Of a stretch of DNA of 60,040 nt, positions 43,888 to 52,658 are shown piece by piece. Position 1 is the stretch's first letter. Every line of letters begins with the position of its first letter. Below the pieces are notes generated by a model. The model saw nothing but the letters and a program-made list of their open reading frames with translations. It did not search any database and was not told where the DNA came from. The translations under genes and the position numbers were made by a program. Source of the stretch: Candidatus Coprovivens excrementavium (lineage in GTDB: Bacteria > Bacillota_I > Bacilli_A > RF39 > UBA660); NCBI GenBank assembly GCA_944363975.1, contig CALVVU010000007.1, positions 1-60,040 of the forward strand, in the 5' to 3' direction.

Positions 43888-44466
43888 TTATCTCCTCTTT
43901 TCTTTCAATTTAGTTTTTATTATATCCATTAATTCTTGATTAGCATCTGTTAAATTAGATTTAGGAATATATGGTTTTAGAAATTCAATAGTAATACTAT
44001 GATGAAATGGTTTATATTGACCAGTAATAATAAAAGGTATTATTGGGGTATTAGTATCATGAGCCATTTTAACGCAGCCGATTTTAAATGGCATAATAGT
44101 ATTAGAAGTACGATTTATAGTTCCTTCAGGAAAAATGCCAATCACTTTGTTTTGTTTTAAATATTTTATAGCATTATTTAATGCCCCTTTATCGTGAATA
44201 TTACGATTAACAGGGATTATTCCCATATTAGTAAAGATCATTTTTTTGGGCCCTTTTATTAGGGAGTCTTTAGCTAGAAAGTGAATTACTCTTTTAATGG
44301 AACTAATTAATAAGAGGCAATCAAAATTATTGGTATGGTTTCCACCTAAGACATAATTTCCTGTTTTGGGAATATTTTCAAGACCAATATATGTTGGACG
44401 ATATATAAGACGAAATAAAAATGTAATTATAGGACGTACTATACGATATAAAAGTGGTTCTTTCAT
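43888..44466 (-). CDS. PlsC-type acyltransferase
   Basis: A 192-residue protein with catalytic GNHTNNFDC (HX4D), FPEGTINR and VNRNIHD between them. It differs clearly from the second PlsC-like protein in the same block. The ATG at 44466 starts immediately after the kinase stop, with the site GAGGAGG made by the last kinase codons (Glu-Glu-Asp). Its stop is 1 nt before the ligase start. The substrate could be lysophosphatidate or another acceptor. Confidence 0.9.
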   Translation of the reverse strand: MKEPLLYRIVRPIITFLFRLIYRPTYIGLENIPKTGNYVLGGNHTNNFDCLLLISSIKRVIHFLAKDSLIKGPKKMIFTNMGIIPVNRNIHDKGALNNAIKYLKQNKVIGIFPEGTINRTSNTIMPFKIGCVKMAHDTNTPIIPFIITGQYKPFHHSITIEFLKPYIPKSNLTDANQELMDIIKTKLKEKRR

Positions 44467-44467
44467 A

Positions 44468-45769
44468 TTAATCCTCCTCACATATATTGATGGTAAAGAT
44501 AATTGTGAAGCCACCATACTTATTATTTTGAGCTTTAATTGTTCCTCCGTGAGACTCTATTATCTCTTGACAGATAGAAAGACCTAGTCCACTTATTTTA
44601 CGACTTTTATCTGTTGTATATAAGGGTTCAAATATTTTATTTAAATCGTCTTGACAACCACAACCATTATCATCTATTTCAAATACTATTTTATCATCTT
44701 TTTGACTATTTATGGTAATATTTAATATTTTTTTTGGCTTATCAAAATGTCTTATACTATTAGTTATAATATTACTGAAGACTCTTTTGAACTTAGGTAA
44801 GTCAACTTCAATACGACTATTAGGACAATTGGTTTTTATTTTAAATTCAATATCTTTTTCTTTAAGATCATCTGTATAATAATCTTTTAAATAGTTAACA
44901 AGATATTTTATAGATATTTTTTCTTTTTTATTTTCGTCTTTGATGTTACAGCTTAGATAGTCGTCGAATTCTTCGACTATTTCTTTCATAACTAGAGCTT
45001 TATTATAGATAGTATTGGCATATTTTTGTTTTGTTTCATCAGATAATGATTTTTTAGCTGATAGAATCTCAGAGTATCCTAAGATACTTGTTAAAGGGGT
45101 TTTTATATCATGAGAGATACTAGCAATAATACGATTTTGCTTTTGTTTTTCTTCTTCTAAGGCACTAGCTAAATCAACAAAATCATTTTGAATTGTATCG
45201 ATACCACTATGAATTTTTCTTTTTTTAGGGATGATACCAAGTTTATAATTATTTAAATCTTTAGATAAAGATGCAATTGGTTCTAAGATTTTTTTGTTTG
45301 CACCAAAAATACCAGTTAGAGCAAGAAGGAGTACAATAATTAATTCGAAGATTAAAAAATCAAATATTATACGGGGTTTGAAAATTTCATTTTTTTTAGA
45401 TAAAGTTATTAAGTAGGTTTTATCTTGATATTCAATGATATTTGATAAAGTGATGCTGTCTTTCTTATTGGATGGATTATAATTCTTTATTTCTTGGTTA
45501 TTGGTATCACTTATTATAATATTTATTTCTTCTTGTTTAGCAAATGAGGAAAGATATTTATCAAGAGATGGATTATTTAATTCTTTTTTTATGGAATTAA
45601 GATTGCTTTGGAGCTCAGAAGAAATATTATCATGGTTTTTATTGATTTGATTATTTAGGAGAATATTATAATAAATAAAGATAAATAAGAAATTAGACAT
45701 GATTAGAGTTGTAACACCAATTATAAAACCTGTGCGAATACTAAATGTTTTTTTGATGTAGTTAATCAT
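44468..45769 (-). CDS. Sensor histidine kinase
   Basis: A 433-residue kinase with two membrane helices (about 15-38 and 130-152) around a short outer domain of roughly 90 residues, a HAMP-like linker, the DHp motif IASISHDIKTPLTSILGYSE and an ATPase domain with NSIRHF, DNGCG and GLGLSICQEIIESHGG. The outer domain has no recognised fold. It overlaps the regulator gene by 8 nt. Ligand unknown. Confidence 0.94.
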   Translation of the reverse strand: MINYIKKTFSIRTGFIIGVTTLIMSNFLFIFIYYNILLNNQINKNHDNISSELQSNLNSIKKELNNPSLDKYLSSFAKQEEINIIISDTNNQEIKNYNPSNKKDSITLSNIIEYQDKTYLITLSKKNEIFKPRIIFDFLIFELIIVLLLALTGIFGANKKILEPIASLSKDLNNYKLGIIPKKRKIHSGIDTIQNDFVDLASALEEEKQKQNRIIASISHDIKTPLTSILGYSEILSAKKSLSDETKQKYANTIYNKALVMKEIVEEFDDYLSCNIKDENKKEKISIKYLVNYLKDYYTDDLKEKDIEFKIKTNCPNSRIEVDLPKFKRVFSNIITNSIRHFDKPKKILNITINSQKDDKIVFEIDDNGCGCQDDLNKIFEPLYTTDKSRKISGLGLSICQEIIESHGGTIKAQNNKYGGFTIIFTINICEED

Positions 45770-46445
45770 TGTTGATAACCTTTACAAATTTATATCCTAA
45801 TCCCCAAATAGTTATAATATATTTTTCTTCTGGATCTAATTTTTTACGTAAGCTTTTGATGTTTACTGCAACTGTTCCAATATCTCCATATTCTGTTTTC
45901 CAAACGGCATTGTATATTTGTTCTTTTGATAGAACAACACCTGCATTGGACATAAGATATGATAAGAGTTCAAATTCTTTAGTAGATAGAACAACAGGTT
46001 CACCTTTCTTTTTTGCTTCATAACTCTCTTTATTTATTTCGATATCTCCTATTTTAATTATATTAGATGGAGAAATGTTTGCTCTATTTTCACGACGAAT
46101 ATGGGCTTTTACACGGGCTACTAATTCTTCAATAACAAAAGGTTTAGTAATATAGTCATCAGCTCCTATTTCAAAACCAAGTAATTTATCTATGGTTTGA
46201 TTTTTGGCTGTTACAAAGATAATTGGACATGATACTAAATCTCTTATTTTATTACATGTTTCTGTACCTGATATATTAGGCATCATAATATCAAGAAGAA
46301 TTAAATCAAAATGATTATTTTTAACTTCTTCTATAGCAGCATAACCATCATTTTTGATAACAGTATCAAACCCTTCGTCTTTTAAAACGTCACTTATTAG
46401 TTGAGCAATATCTTGTTCATCATCAACAATTAATATTTTGGTCAT
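45762..46445 (-). CDS. OmpR/PhoB-family response regulator
   Basis: A 227-residue regulator. The receiver has DDEQD, the phosphoacceptor Asp in DLILLDIMMPN, the Thr in IIFVTAKN and the Lys in YITKPF. The winged helix ends with KYIITIWGLGYKFV. It is the first gene of the kinase-acyltransferase-ligase block, so the block may be autoregulated. AAGGTGA precedes the ATG. Confidence 0.95.
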   Translation of the reverse strand: MTKILIVDDEQDIAQLISDVLKDEGFDTVIKNDGYAAIEEVKNNHFDLILLDIMMPNISGTETCNKIRDLVSCPIIFVTAKNQTIDKLLGFEIGADDYITKPFVIEELVARVKAHIRRENRANISPSNIIKIGDIEINKESYEAKKKGEPVVLSTKEFELLSYLMSNAGVVLSKEQIYNAVWKTEYGDIGTVAVNIKSLRKKLDPEEKYIITIWGLGYKFVKVINND

Positions 46446-46543
46446 ATAATCACCTTCATCTATATTTTATCATAAGATAAACATTTCTTTTTTATTATAT
46501 AATTTAAATATTAAATAAATATAACTTGTTTATTAAAATTTAT

Positions 46544-46569
46544 TAAAAAAAGACAGAATATTCTGTCTA
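46544..46569 (-). terminator. Terminator after the 231-residue anchored protein gene
   Basis: The palindrome AGACAGAATATTCTGTCT (7-bp stem, 4-nt loop) is followed by TTTTTTT on the minus strand. Confidence 0.88.
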
Positions 46570-47262
46570 ATTAAGAGTTAATTCGTATCTTTGATCAAGT
46601 GTCTTATTATAAGCGATAGCATGATTAGCATCTTTTTTTATTAGAATAAACCACCATGTTTCGTTATCTTTTAAATCTCTTGTTGTTGTATCTTGATAGC
46701 CTTTATAAACTAAGGATGGTAACATATTTAGAGAATAGGCATTATTAATATCTAAGTCTTCACCAAATGTAGTTTTAAATTCTTCTTCAGTATATCCCAT
46801 TTCTTTTAAAGCTTCAATACCCTGTTTATAATTATATGTTCCAGCATAATAGTTTGTACTCTGTTCTTTATAAGATTCATACCAATAGAAACTATAATCA
46901 TCATTAAAGACAAATAAACTATTATTAGTAGATAACCAGCTACCTAAAACATTAGCAGATATTTCTTTTTTTTCTTTATTAGAGTAACTGATATTAGAAT
47001 TATCTTGATTAGAGATAACATTTACTAAAAGGAAAATATTTATTAATAAAAGACATATAACGAGAATAATTTTAATTGTAGATTTACTTTTTAAATTAGT
47101 TCCTTTTTTAAGTGATAATGGGGATTTAATAGGTTTTACTTTTAAGGGAATAGATTTAATATTAATTTTTTTATTTGATAAATTTTCAGTATCAGTTATC
47201 TTTTCAGGGTTATTAATTATGGTAGGTATTTTATTTGGATCTTTTCCTTTATATTTAGCCAT
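46567..47262 (-). CDS. Uncharacterised single-pass membrane protein
   Basis: A 231-residue protein with a Lys/Pro-rich cytoplasmic N-terminus of about 62 residues, one membrane helix (IKIILVICLLLINIFLLVNV) and an outer domain that starts like a lipocalin-type barrel (VLGSWLSTNNSLFVFNDDYS). Function unknown. GAGGCGA precedes the ATG. It lies between galE and the response regulator and has its own terminator. Confidence 0.6.
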   Translation of the reverse strand: MAKYKGKDPNKIPTIINNPEKITDTENLSNKKINIKSIPLKVKPIKSPLSLKKGTNLKSKSTIKIILVICLLLINIFLLVNVISNQDNSNISYSNKEKKEISANVLGSWLSTNNSLFVFNDDYSFYWYESYKEQSTNYYAGTYNYKQGIEALKEMGYTEEEFKTTFGEDLDINNAYSLNMLPSLVYKGYQDTTTRDLKDNETWWFILIKKDANHAIAYNKTLDQRYELTLN

Positions 47263-47388
47263 ATTATCGCCTCTTATCGTTCTATTATTAATATTAACAT
47301 TTTTTTTGAAAAAAAACTACTCTTTATAGGAAATATTTTGTTGAATGATGTTCTTAGATATTTAAATTAATTATTATTTATAGATAAT

Positions 47389-47416
47389 TAAAAAATAGAG
47401 TTTGTTACTCTATTTT
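47389..47416 (-). terminator. Terminator after galE
   Basis: The 9-bp stem AAATAGAGT/ACTCTATTT with a 5-nt loop is followed by TTTTTT on the minus strand. Confidence 0.88.
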
Positions 47417-48417
47417 TCAATATGTTGACGAATAATAAAATTGTAACTGTCTTGACACATTTCTTCAATATCTTTTTCTGCTTTCCAACCTAATTTTTCT
47501 AAAGCATATGAAGGGTCAGCATAGCATTCGGCGATATCGCCAGGACGGCGATCAGTAATACGATAATTTATTTTAACATTATTTACTCTTTCGAAAGTCT
47601 TAACTAAGTCAAGTACACTGTATCCTTTTCCAGTACCAAGATTGTAGCAATCAATTTCTTTAGTACTTAGTACTTTTTCAATAGCTTTAATATGTCCTCG
47701 TGCTAGGTCAACAACATGAATATAGTCTCTGACACCTGTTCCATCTTTAGTATCGTAATCGTTACCAAAAATACTTAATTCTGGTAGTTCGCCAGTTGCA
47801 ACCTTAATAATATAAGGCATTAAGTTATTAGGAATACCACGAGGATTTTCACCAATCAAACCACTTTTATGAGCTCCAATAGGATTGAAGTATCTTAGTA
47901 AAGCAATACTCCAATTATTATCGGCTTTATATAAGTCTCTTAAAATTTCTTCGATCATCAGTTTAGTTGAGCCATATGGATTAGTAGTACTTAATGGAGC
48001 ATCTTCTTTGATAGGTAGAGATTCTGGTGTACCATATACTGTTGCACTTGATGAGAAAACTAATTTCTTACAGTTAAATTCATTCATTACTTCAAGTAAT
48101 GATAGAGTCGAATCAAGATTATTACGATAATATAATAATGGTTTAGCGACTGATTCCCCTACTGCTTTTAAGCCAGCGAAATGGATAACGGCATCTATTT
48201 GATGTTCATTAAAAATTTTAGTTAATATTTCTTTATCACATACATCTCCTTCATAGAAGGTAATGTCTTTACCTGTTATATCTTTTATTTTGTCAACAAC
48301 GTCTCTTTTAGAGTTACATAAGTTGTCAATAATTACAACTTCGTAGTGATTATCTAATAGTTCACAGCATGTATGAGAACCAATATAACCACATCCTCCT
48401 GTTACTAATATTTTCAT
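47410..48417 (-). CDS. galE: UDP-glucose 4-epimerase
   Basis: A 335-residue short-chain dehydrogenase-type epimerase. The NAD site is VTGGCGYIGSHTCCEL, the catalytic residues are SSATVYGTPE and NPYGSTK (YxxxK), and the family signatures RYFNPIGAH and GDGTGVRDYIH-like KDGTGVRDYIHVVDLA are present. It provides UDP-galactose for envelope glycans or Leloir metabolism. GGAGGTTATAAC precedes the ATG. No other galactose genes are nearby. Confidence 0.96.
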   Translation of the reverse strand: MKILVTGGCGYIGSHTCCELLDNHYEVVIIDNLCNSKRDVVDKIKDITGKDITFYEGDVCDKEILTKIFNEHQIDAVIHFAGLKAVGESVAKPLLYYRNNLDSTLSLLEVMNEFNCKKLVFSSSATVYGTPESLPIKEDAPLSTTNPYGSTKLMIEEILRDLYKADNNWSIALLRYFNPIGAHKSGLIGENPRGIPNNLMPYIIKVATGELPELSIFGNDYDTKDGTGVRDYIHVVDLARGHIKAIEKVLSTKEIDCYNLGTGKGYSVLDLVKTFERVNNVKINYRITDRRPGDIAECYADPSYALEKLGWKAEKDIEEMCQDSYNFIIRQHIEK

Positions 48418-48497
48418 GTTATAACCTCCAAATACATTATATCATTTAAAATAAAAAAAGGATAAAGAATTATACTTTTTTAAATTTTTTTACAATA

Positions 48498-48524
48498 GAA
48501 AAAGATACTATGAAATAGTATCTT
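48498..48524 (-). terminator. Terminator after the 100-residue unknown gene
   Basis: The 9-bp stem AAGATACTA/TAGTATCTT with a 5-nt loop is followed by TTTTTC on the minus strand. Confidence 0.85.
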
Positions 48525-48810
48525 CAGAAATATCCTTATTAAAGAAAGATAAATCATCATTTAGAATAGCCGCTAGTTCATCAGCTTCGACAGGAGTATC
48601 ATTATCGGCACGCCAAATAATTATTTCTGATATAAGGGCTTCTTTAGTTAACTCTTTATAATTATCAATAGGATAATTATTAGACTCAACTTCTTTAATG
48701 ATATCTTCAAGAGACATCGAATTTAAATCATTTTTTACTTCCATTAAAATATTGGCATTCATGTGACCAAATTTATCATCTAAGTATGTCATATTTACAT
48801 TTTTTTTCAT
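48508..48810 (-). CDS. Small acidic protein of unknown function
   Basis: A 100-residue soluble, acidic, mostly helical protein without a known motif (LEDIIKEVESNNYPIDNYKE). GAGGAGAA precedes the ATG. It follows the second large permease gene by about 30 nt in the same direction and may be cotranscribed with that ABC system. It could be a small regulator, but nothing in the sequence shows it. Confidence 0.55.
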   Translation of the reverse strand: MKKNVNMTYLDDKFGHMNANILMEVKNDLNSMSLEDIIKEVESNNYPIDNYKELTKEALISEIIIWRADNDTPVEADELAAILNDDLSFFNKDISEDTIS

Positions 48811-48840
48811 AATTATTCTCCTCTTTTTTATTATAACATT

Positions 48841-51800
48841 TTATTCAATGCTTTTTAAACTTTCAATCATATTAATCTTTTTTAAAGTAAAATGAGTCAC
48901 ATAGTTGACAATAATAGTAAATAATGATGATATGATACTTGCATATAGAAAGCTAAGTGGATTTATTCTTCTTAGGAAGCGATAGTTTTCCATTTCAACA
49001 GTACCAATTGTCAAGTTTGTTAAAACGATACCTAGTCCTAAACCAATGGTAATACCAATAATTGTTAAAATAATTGTTTCTTTAGTTATATAGTGATCTA
49101 CTTCAGAATCGTAGAAACCTAATACTTTTAGAGTGGCGATTTCACGATTACGTTCAGAGATATTAATATTTGATAAGTTGTACAAAACAACAAAAGATAA
49201 TAAAGCAGATAAAAGAACTAAGATAACAATTACTTTATTAAGGGAATCAAGCATATCTTTAACACTATCTTTTAGAGTACTAGTATGAACTACATTTATA
49301 ATAGAATCTTTAGCTAATAATTCATTACTTAATTCATCTTTTTCAGTAGTTGATAATTCTGGAGTATTAAGATAGATAATATTAGGCTGATATTGTTCAT
49401 TAATATTTTCAAAGGTTTCTTTACTCATATAAATATAATGACCAAGATAGTTTTTTACGATGCCAGAAATAATAAACTGATATTCTTTTTTATCACTATC
49501 AAGAACTGTTATTTGATCACCAATAGTTAAATTGTGATTGTCTGCTAGTTTGTCAGTTATAATTACTTCATTTTTTTGAAGAGTTATTTTTTTATTATCT
49601 TCATTATATAGATTAACTATTTTAGATAATTGATCTTGATTTTCGGTAATAAGCATATTAATATTAGATTCTCCTACATTACCAGTTATTACCTCAGCTA
49701 AAGTATAGTCTTTTATTTGAGGATTATTAGTAATGTCTTGTACTTCGGATAGCTTAAGATTATTGGTGTAGATAGTAGCGTCGTATTTAAATGTTTGACC
49801 ATATTGCATATTAGTTATATCAACAATACAGTCTTTGATACCAAAACCACATAGCATTAGAGCTGTACAACCACTTATACCAATAATAGTAACTAAGACA
49901 CGTTTTTTGTAACGGAAGATGTTACGAATTGTAATTTTGTTAGAGAATTTTAAATGATGCCATAAAGGTTTTATTTTTTCAAGGAGAATTTTTTTACCAT
50001 TCTTAGGTGCTTTTGGACGCATTAAACTGGCTGGTTTGTCTTTTAAAATGCGATTTGAAGTTATAATACTTGAACCACAGATACATAAAATGGCAATAAA
50101 TAGTCCTCCTAAAGTACTTGGTAAATTTAAAGTAAATTGAAAATCTGGAATACTGAATAAAATACGATAAATACTAAAGATAAGATATGGTATTAAAGTT
50201 AGACCGATTATTATACCAATTAACCCACCGATAAGAGTAGCGCTTAAGGAAAAAATTAAATATTTATTACGAATTTCACGATTAGTAAATCCTAAAGATT
50301 TAAAAGTTCCTATTTCACCACGATCATCTTCGACCATACGATTCATAGATATTAAACTAACTAAGATGGCAACAGCATAAAATACTAGAGGAAATAGTGC
50401 TGATAAGTTACTTATACTCTTTGTTTGATCAATATAAGATGAATATGTTTGGTCATCAGAGCTATCATAAATATACCATGTTGGTTTACTTATATCAGCA
50501 AGTTGTTGACGAGCTTCTTTTAATTCGTCTTCAACTTCTCTTTTACTATCGTTATATTCTTCTAATGAATCGTTATATTTAGCTAAATTAGTATTATATT
50601 CTTTTAAACCAGATTGATATTTGCGATTGGCTTTTTTGTATTTAGAATAATTTGAATTATAAGTTTTTTCGGCTTGATTAAGTTGCTCTTCGGTATTAAT
50701 TAAGGTATTAATTAAGGTTCGTTGTTGTTTTAAAGATACTAAAGTAGCACTATTAGTTTGGTATTCTGATGAAGATGGATCTAGGGTTGATAATATTTTT
50801 TCTATATTACTTATATTATTATTAACTTTAGATAAAGAAGTGTTTAGATTAGTAATATTATATTCTTTTAAGGTATCTTCTAATTCTTGTTTACCATTGG
50901 TAATTTCTTTTTTGGCTGCATTTAATTGTTTTTTAGTAGATGATAAAGTCTTGGCTACTTGGTCTAATTCTTTTTTACCTTCTGAAAGTTCTTTTTTTGC
51001 TTTATCTAGTTCTTTTTTGGCATCGGCGAATTCTTGGTTAGCTTGAGCCTCATTTTTGTTTATTTCATCTTCTGCTTCATTATATAGGTCTTGATAGCGA
51101 CGATTTTCTTCAGTATCTTTAATCTTATTTAATTCATTAGTTAAATCTTCGATTAAAGATAAATAAGATGAAGATGAAGTTGTTTCTTCTTTAGCTTTTT
51201 TAACAGTAAGATAGATGTTAGTATAGTAATCAGTATTAAAATTAGATGGTTTAACATAAGAGTAATAATTTATAGTTCCTGTACCAATTGTTGTAGATCC
51301 TCTATTTTGATTTACTTCAACATTATTAAAATAAAGAGAACTACTAACTGTTCCAACTATAGTAACTTCTTTTTCTATAAAATTATCGCTATTAAGAGTA
51401 ATTTTATCATTCAATTTATAATCTAAATTAGTTAGGAAGTTTTCTTCAACGACAATTTCATTGTCGTTTTCTGGTAAACGACCTGTTATTATATGAAGAG
51501 TATTTATTTTAGTTGGTAATGATGAGACTTTTAAAACATATTCAACATCATCTTTTTTAACAAGAACATCTTCAGAATAAGAGCCTTCAATGTCTTGGAT
51601 ATTAGTTATTTTTTGTAAAGATGAGATGTCTTTATCAGTTAAACCCATAGATGATACGACGTTAATGTCATAAGTATTATATTTATCAAAGTATTTATCA
51701 ATTGTTGCAACCATATCAGGAGATGTAGCAGTTAAACCGACAAAAACTAAGACTCCTAGAAGACTCATGATAATCAAAGATAGAAAGCGAGGGAAAGTCT

Positions 51801-51849
51801 TTTTAATAGTACGTAAAGTATTGGTTAAAAGACGATTTTTCTTTTTCAT
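48841..51849 (-). CDS. Large FtsX/MacB-type ABC permease with coiled coil
   Basis: A 1002-residue protein. A first membrane helix (about 20-42) precedes an outer MacB-like periplasmic-core domain, a long coiled coil (about 265-455, ADAKKELDKAKKELSEGKKE), three FtsX helices, a second copy of helix plus outer domain, and three closing helices. The domain order matches 'duplicated' FtsX permeases of Firmicutes. It is presumably part of a mechanotransmission or antimicrobial-peptide-type ABC system with the ATPase gene upstream. The ATG at 51849 is one base after the ATPase stop; the upstream TTG frame overlaps that gene. Confidence 0.88.
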   Translation of the reverse strand: MKKKNRLLTNTLRTIKKTFPRFLSLIIMSLLGVLVFVGLTATSPDMVATIDKYFDKYNTYDINVVSSMGLTDKDISSLQKITNIQDIEGSYSEDVLVKKDDVEYVLKVSSLPTKINTLHIITGRLPENDNEIVVEENFLTNLDYKLNDKITLNSDNFIEKEVTIVGTVSSSLYFNNVEVNQNRGSTTIGTGTINYYSYVKPSNFNTDYYTNIYLTVKKAKEETTSSSSYLSLIEDLTNELNKIKDTEENRRYQDLYNEAEDEINKNEAQANQEFADAKKELDKAKKELSEGKKELDQVAKTLSSTKKQLNAAKKEITNGKQELEDTLKEYNITNLNTSLSKVNNNISNIEKILSTLDPSSSEYQTNSATLVSLKQQRTLINTLINTEEQLNQAEKTYNSNYSKYKKANRKYQSGLKEYNTNLAKYNDSLEEYNDSKREVEDELKEARQQLADISKPTWYIYDSSDDQTYSSYIDQTKSISNLSALFPLVFYAVAILVSLISMNRMVEDDRGEIGTFKSLGFTNREIRNKYLIFSLSATLIGGLIGIIIGLTLIPYLIFSIYRILFSIPDFQFTLNLPSTLGGLFIAILCICGSSIITSNRILKDKPASLMRPKAPKNGKKILLEKIKPLWHHLKFSNKITIRNIFRYKKRVLVTIIGISGCTALMLCGFGIKDCIVDITNMQYGQTFKYDATIYTNNLKLSEVQDITNNPQIKDYTLAEVITGNVGESNINMLITENQDQLSKIVNLYNEDNKKITLQKNEVIITDKLADNHNLTIGDQITVLDSDKKEYQFIISGIVKNYLGHYIYMSKETFENINEQYQPNIIYLNTPELSTTEKDELSNELLAKDSIINVVHTSTLKDSVKDMLDSLNKVIVILVLLSALLSFVVLYNLSNINISERNREIATLKVLGFYDSEVDHYITKETIILTIIGITIGLGLGIVLTNLTIGTVEMENYRFLRRINPLSFLYASIISSLFTIIVNYVTHFTLKKINMIESLKSIE

Positions 51850-51850
51850 A

Positions 51851-52552
51851 TTACCACTCAATACTTTCTATTGGACGTGGATTATGATTGATATTAATTT
51901 CTTCTACTTGACCATTTTTAAATTTAATTACTTTATCAGCCATGTCGGCGATAGCACTATTGTGTGTAACAATAATAATTGTCATCCCCTCTTTATGACA
52001 AGTATCTTCGAGAAGTTTTAAAATTTGTTTACCAGTTTTGTAATCTAAAGCTCCAGTTGGTTCGTCACATAATAGTAATTTAGGGTTTTTAGCTAAGGCA
52101 CGAGCAATAGATACTCTTTGTTGTTCACCACCAGATAATTGAGATGGAAAATTATCGATACGATCTTTTAAACCTACTTTCTTTAATATTTTTTCGGGAT
52201 TTAAGTGATCTTTGCATAATTGAACAGCTAGTTCAACATTTTCTAAAGCTGTTAAATTTTGAATTAGGTTGTAAAATTGAAAGACAAAGCCGATATCATG
52301 GCGACGATAGTTTATTAAGTCTTTTCCTTTAAGTTTAGTAATATCAGTACCATCGATAATTAAAGATCCGCTAGTAGCTTCATCCATACCACCTAAAATA
52401 TTTAAACAAGTTGTTTTACCAGCTCCTGAAGGACCTAGGATAACAACTAATTCACCTTTTTCAATAGAAAATGAAGCTTTATTAAGAGCTTTTATAGATA
52501 TTTCACCCATTTGATAAACTTTACTAATATTCTTAAATTCAATATATGCCAT
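51851..52552 (-). CDS. ABC transporter ATPase (MacB/LolD type)
   Basis: A 233-residue ATPase: Walker [10 protein letters not shown], signature [16 protein letters not shown], Walker [14 protein letters not shown] and switch His in IIVTHN. It belongs to the group that drives FtsX-type permeases. Its stop and the permease start are one base apart. GGTGATAT precedes the ATG. Confidence 0.95.
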   Translation of the reverse strand: MAYIEFKNISKVYQMGEISIKALNKASFSIEKGELVVILGPSGAGKTTCLNILGGMDEATSGSLIIDGTDITKLKGKDLINYRRHDIGFVFQFYNLIQNLTALENVELAVQLCKDHLNPEKILKKVGLKDRIDNFPSQLSGGEQQRVSIARALAKNPKLLLCDEPTGALDYKTGKQILKLLEDTCHKEGMTIIIVTHNSAIADMADKVIKFKNGQVEEININHNPRPIESIEW

Positions 52553-52623
52553 TATATCACCTTTTCGATTATATATTATAACATAATTTATCTGTAATTT
52601 TAGTGAATATTTCTTTAAAAATT

Positions 52624-52658
52624 ATGAAAATAGACGAAGAATTATTTCTTCGTCTATT
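52624..52658 (-). terminator. Terminator between the two ABC systems
   Basis: A perfect 13-bp stem AATAGACGAAGAA/TTCTTCGTCTATT with a 4-nt loop is followed on the minus strand by TTTTC. It separates the first permease gene from the next ATPase gene. Confidence 0.85.

Noticed and set aside
46446-46543. Promoter of the response-regulator operon
   Set aside because: Several AT-rich hexamer pairs are possible in this stretch; none stands out enough to name.
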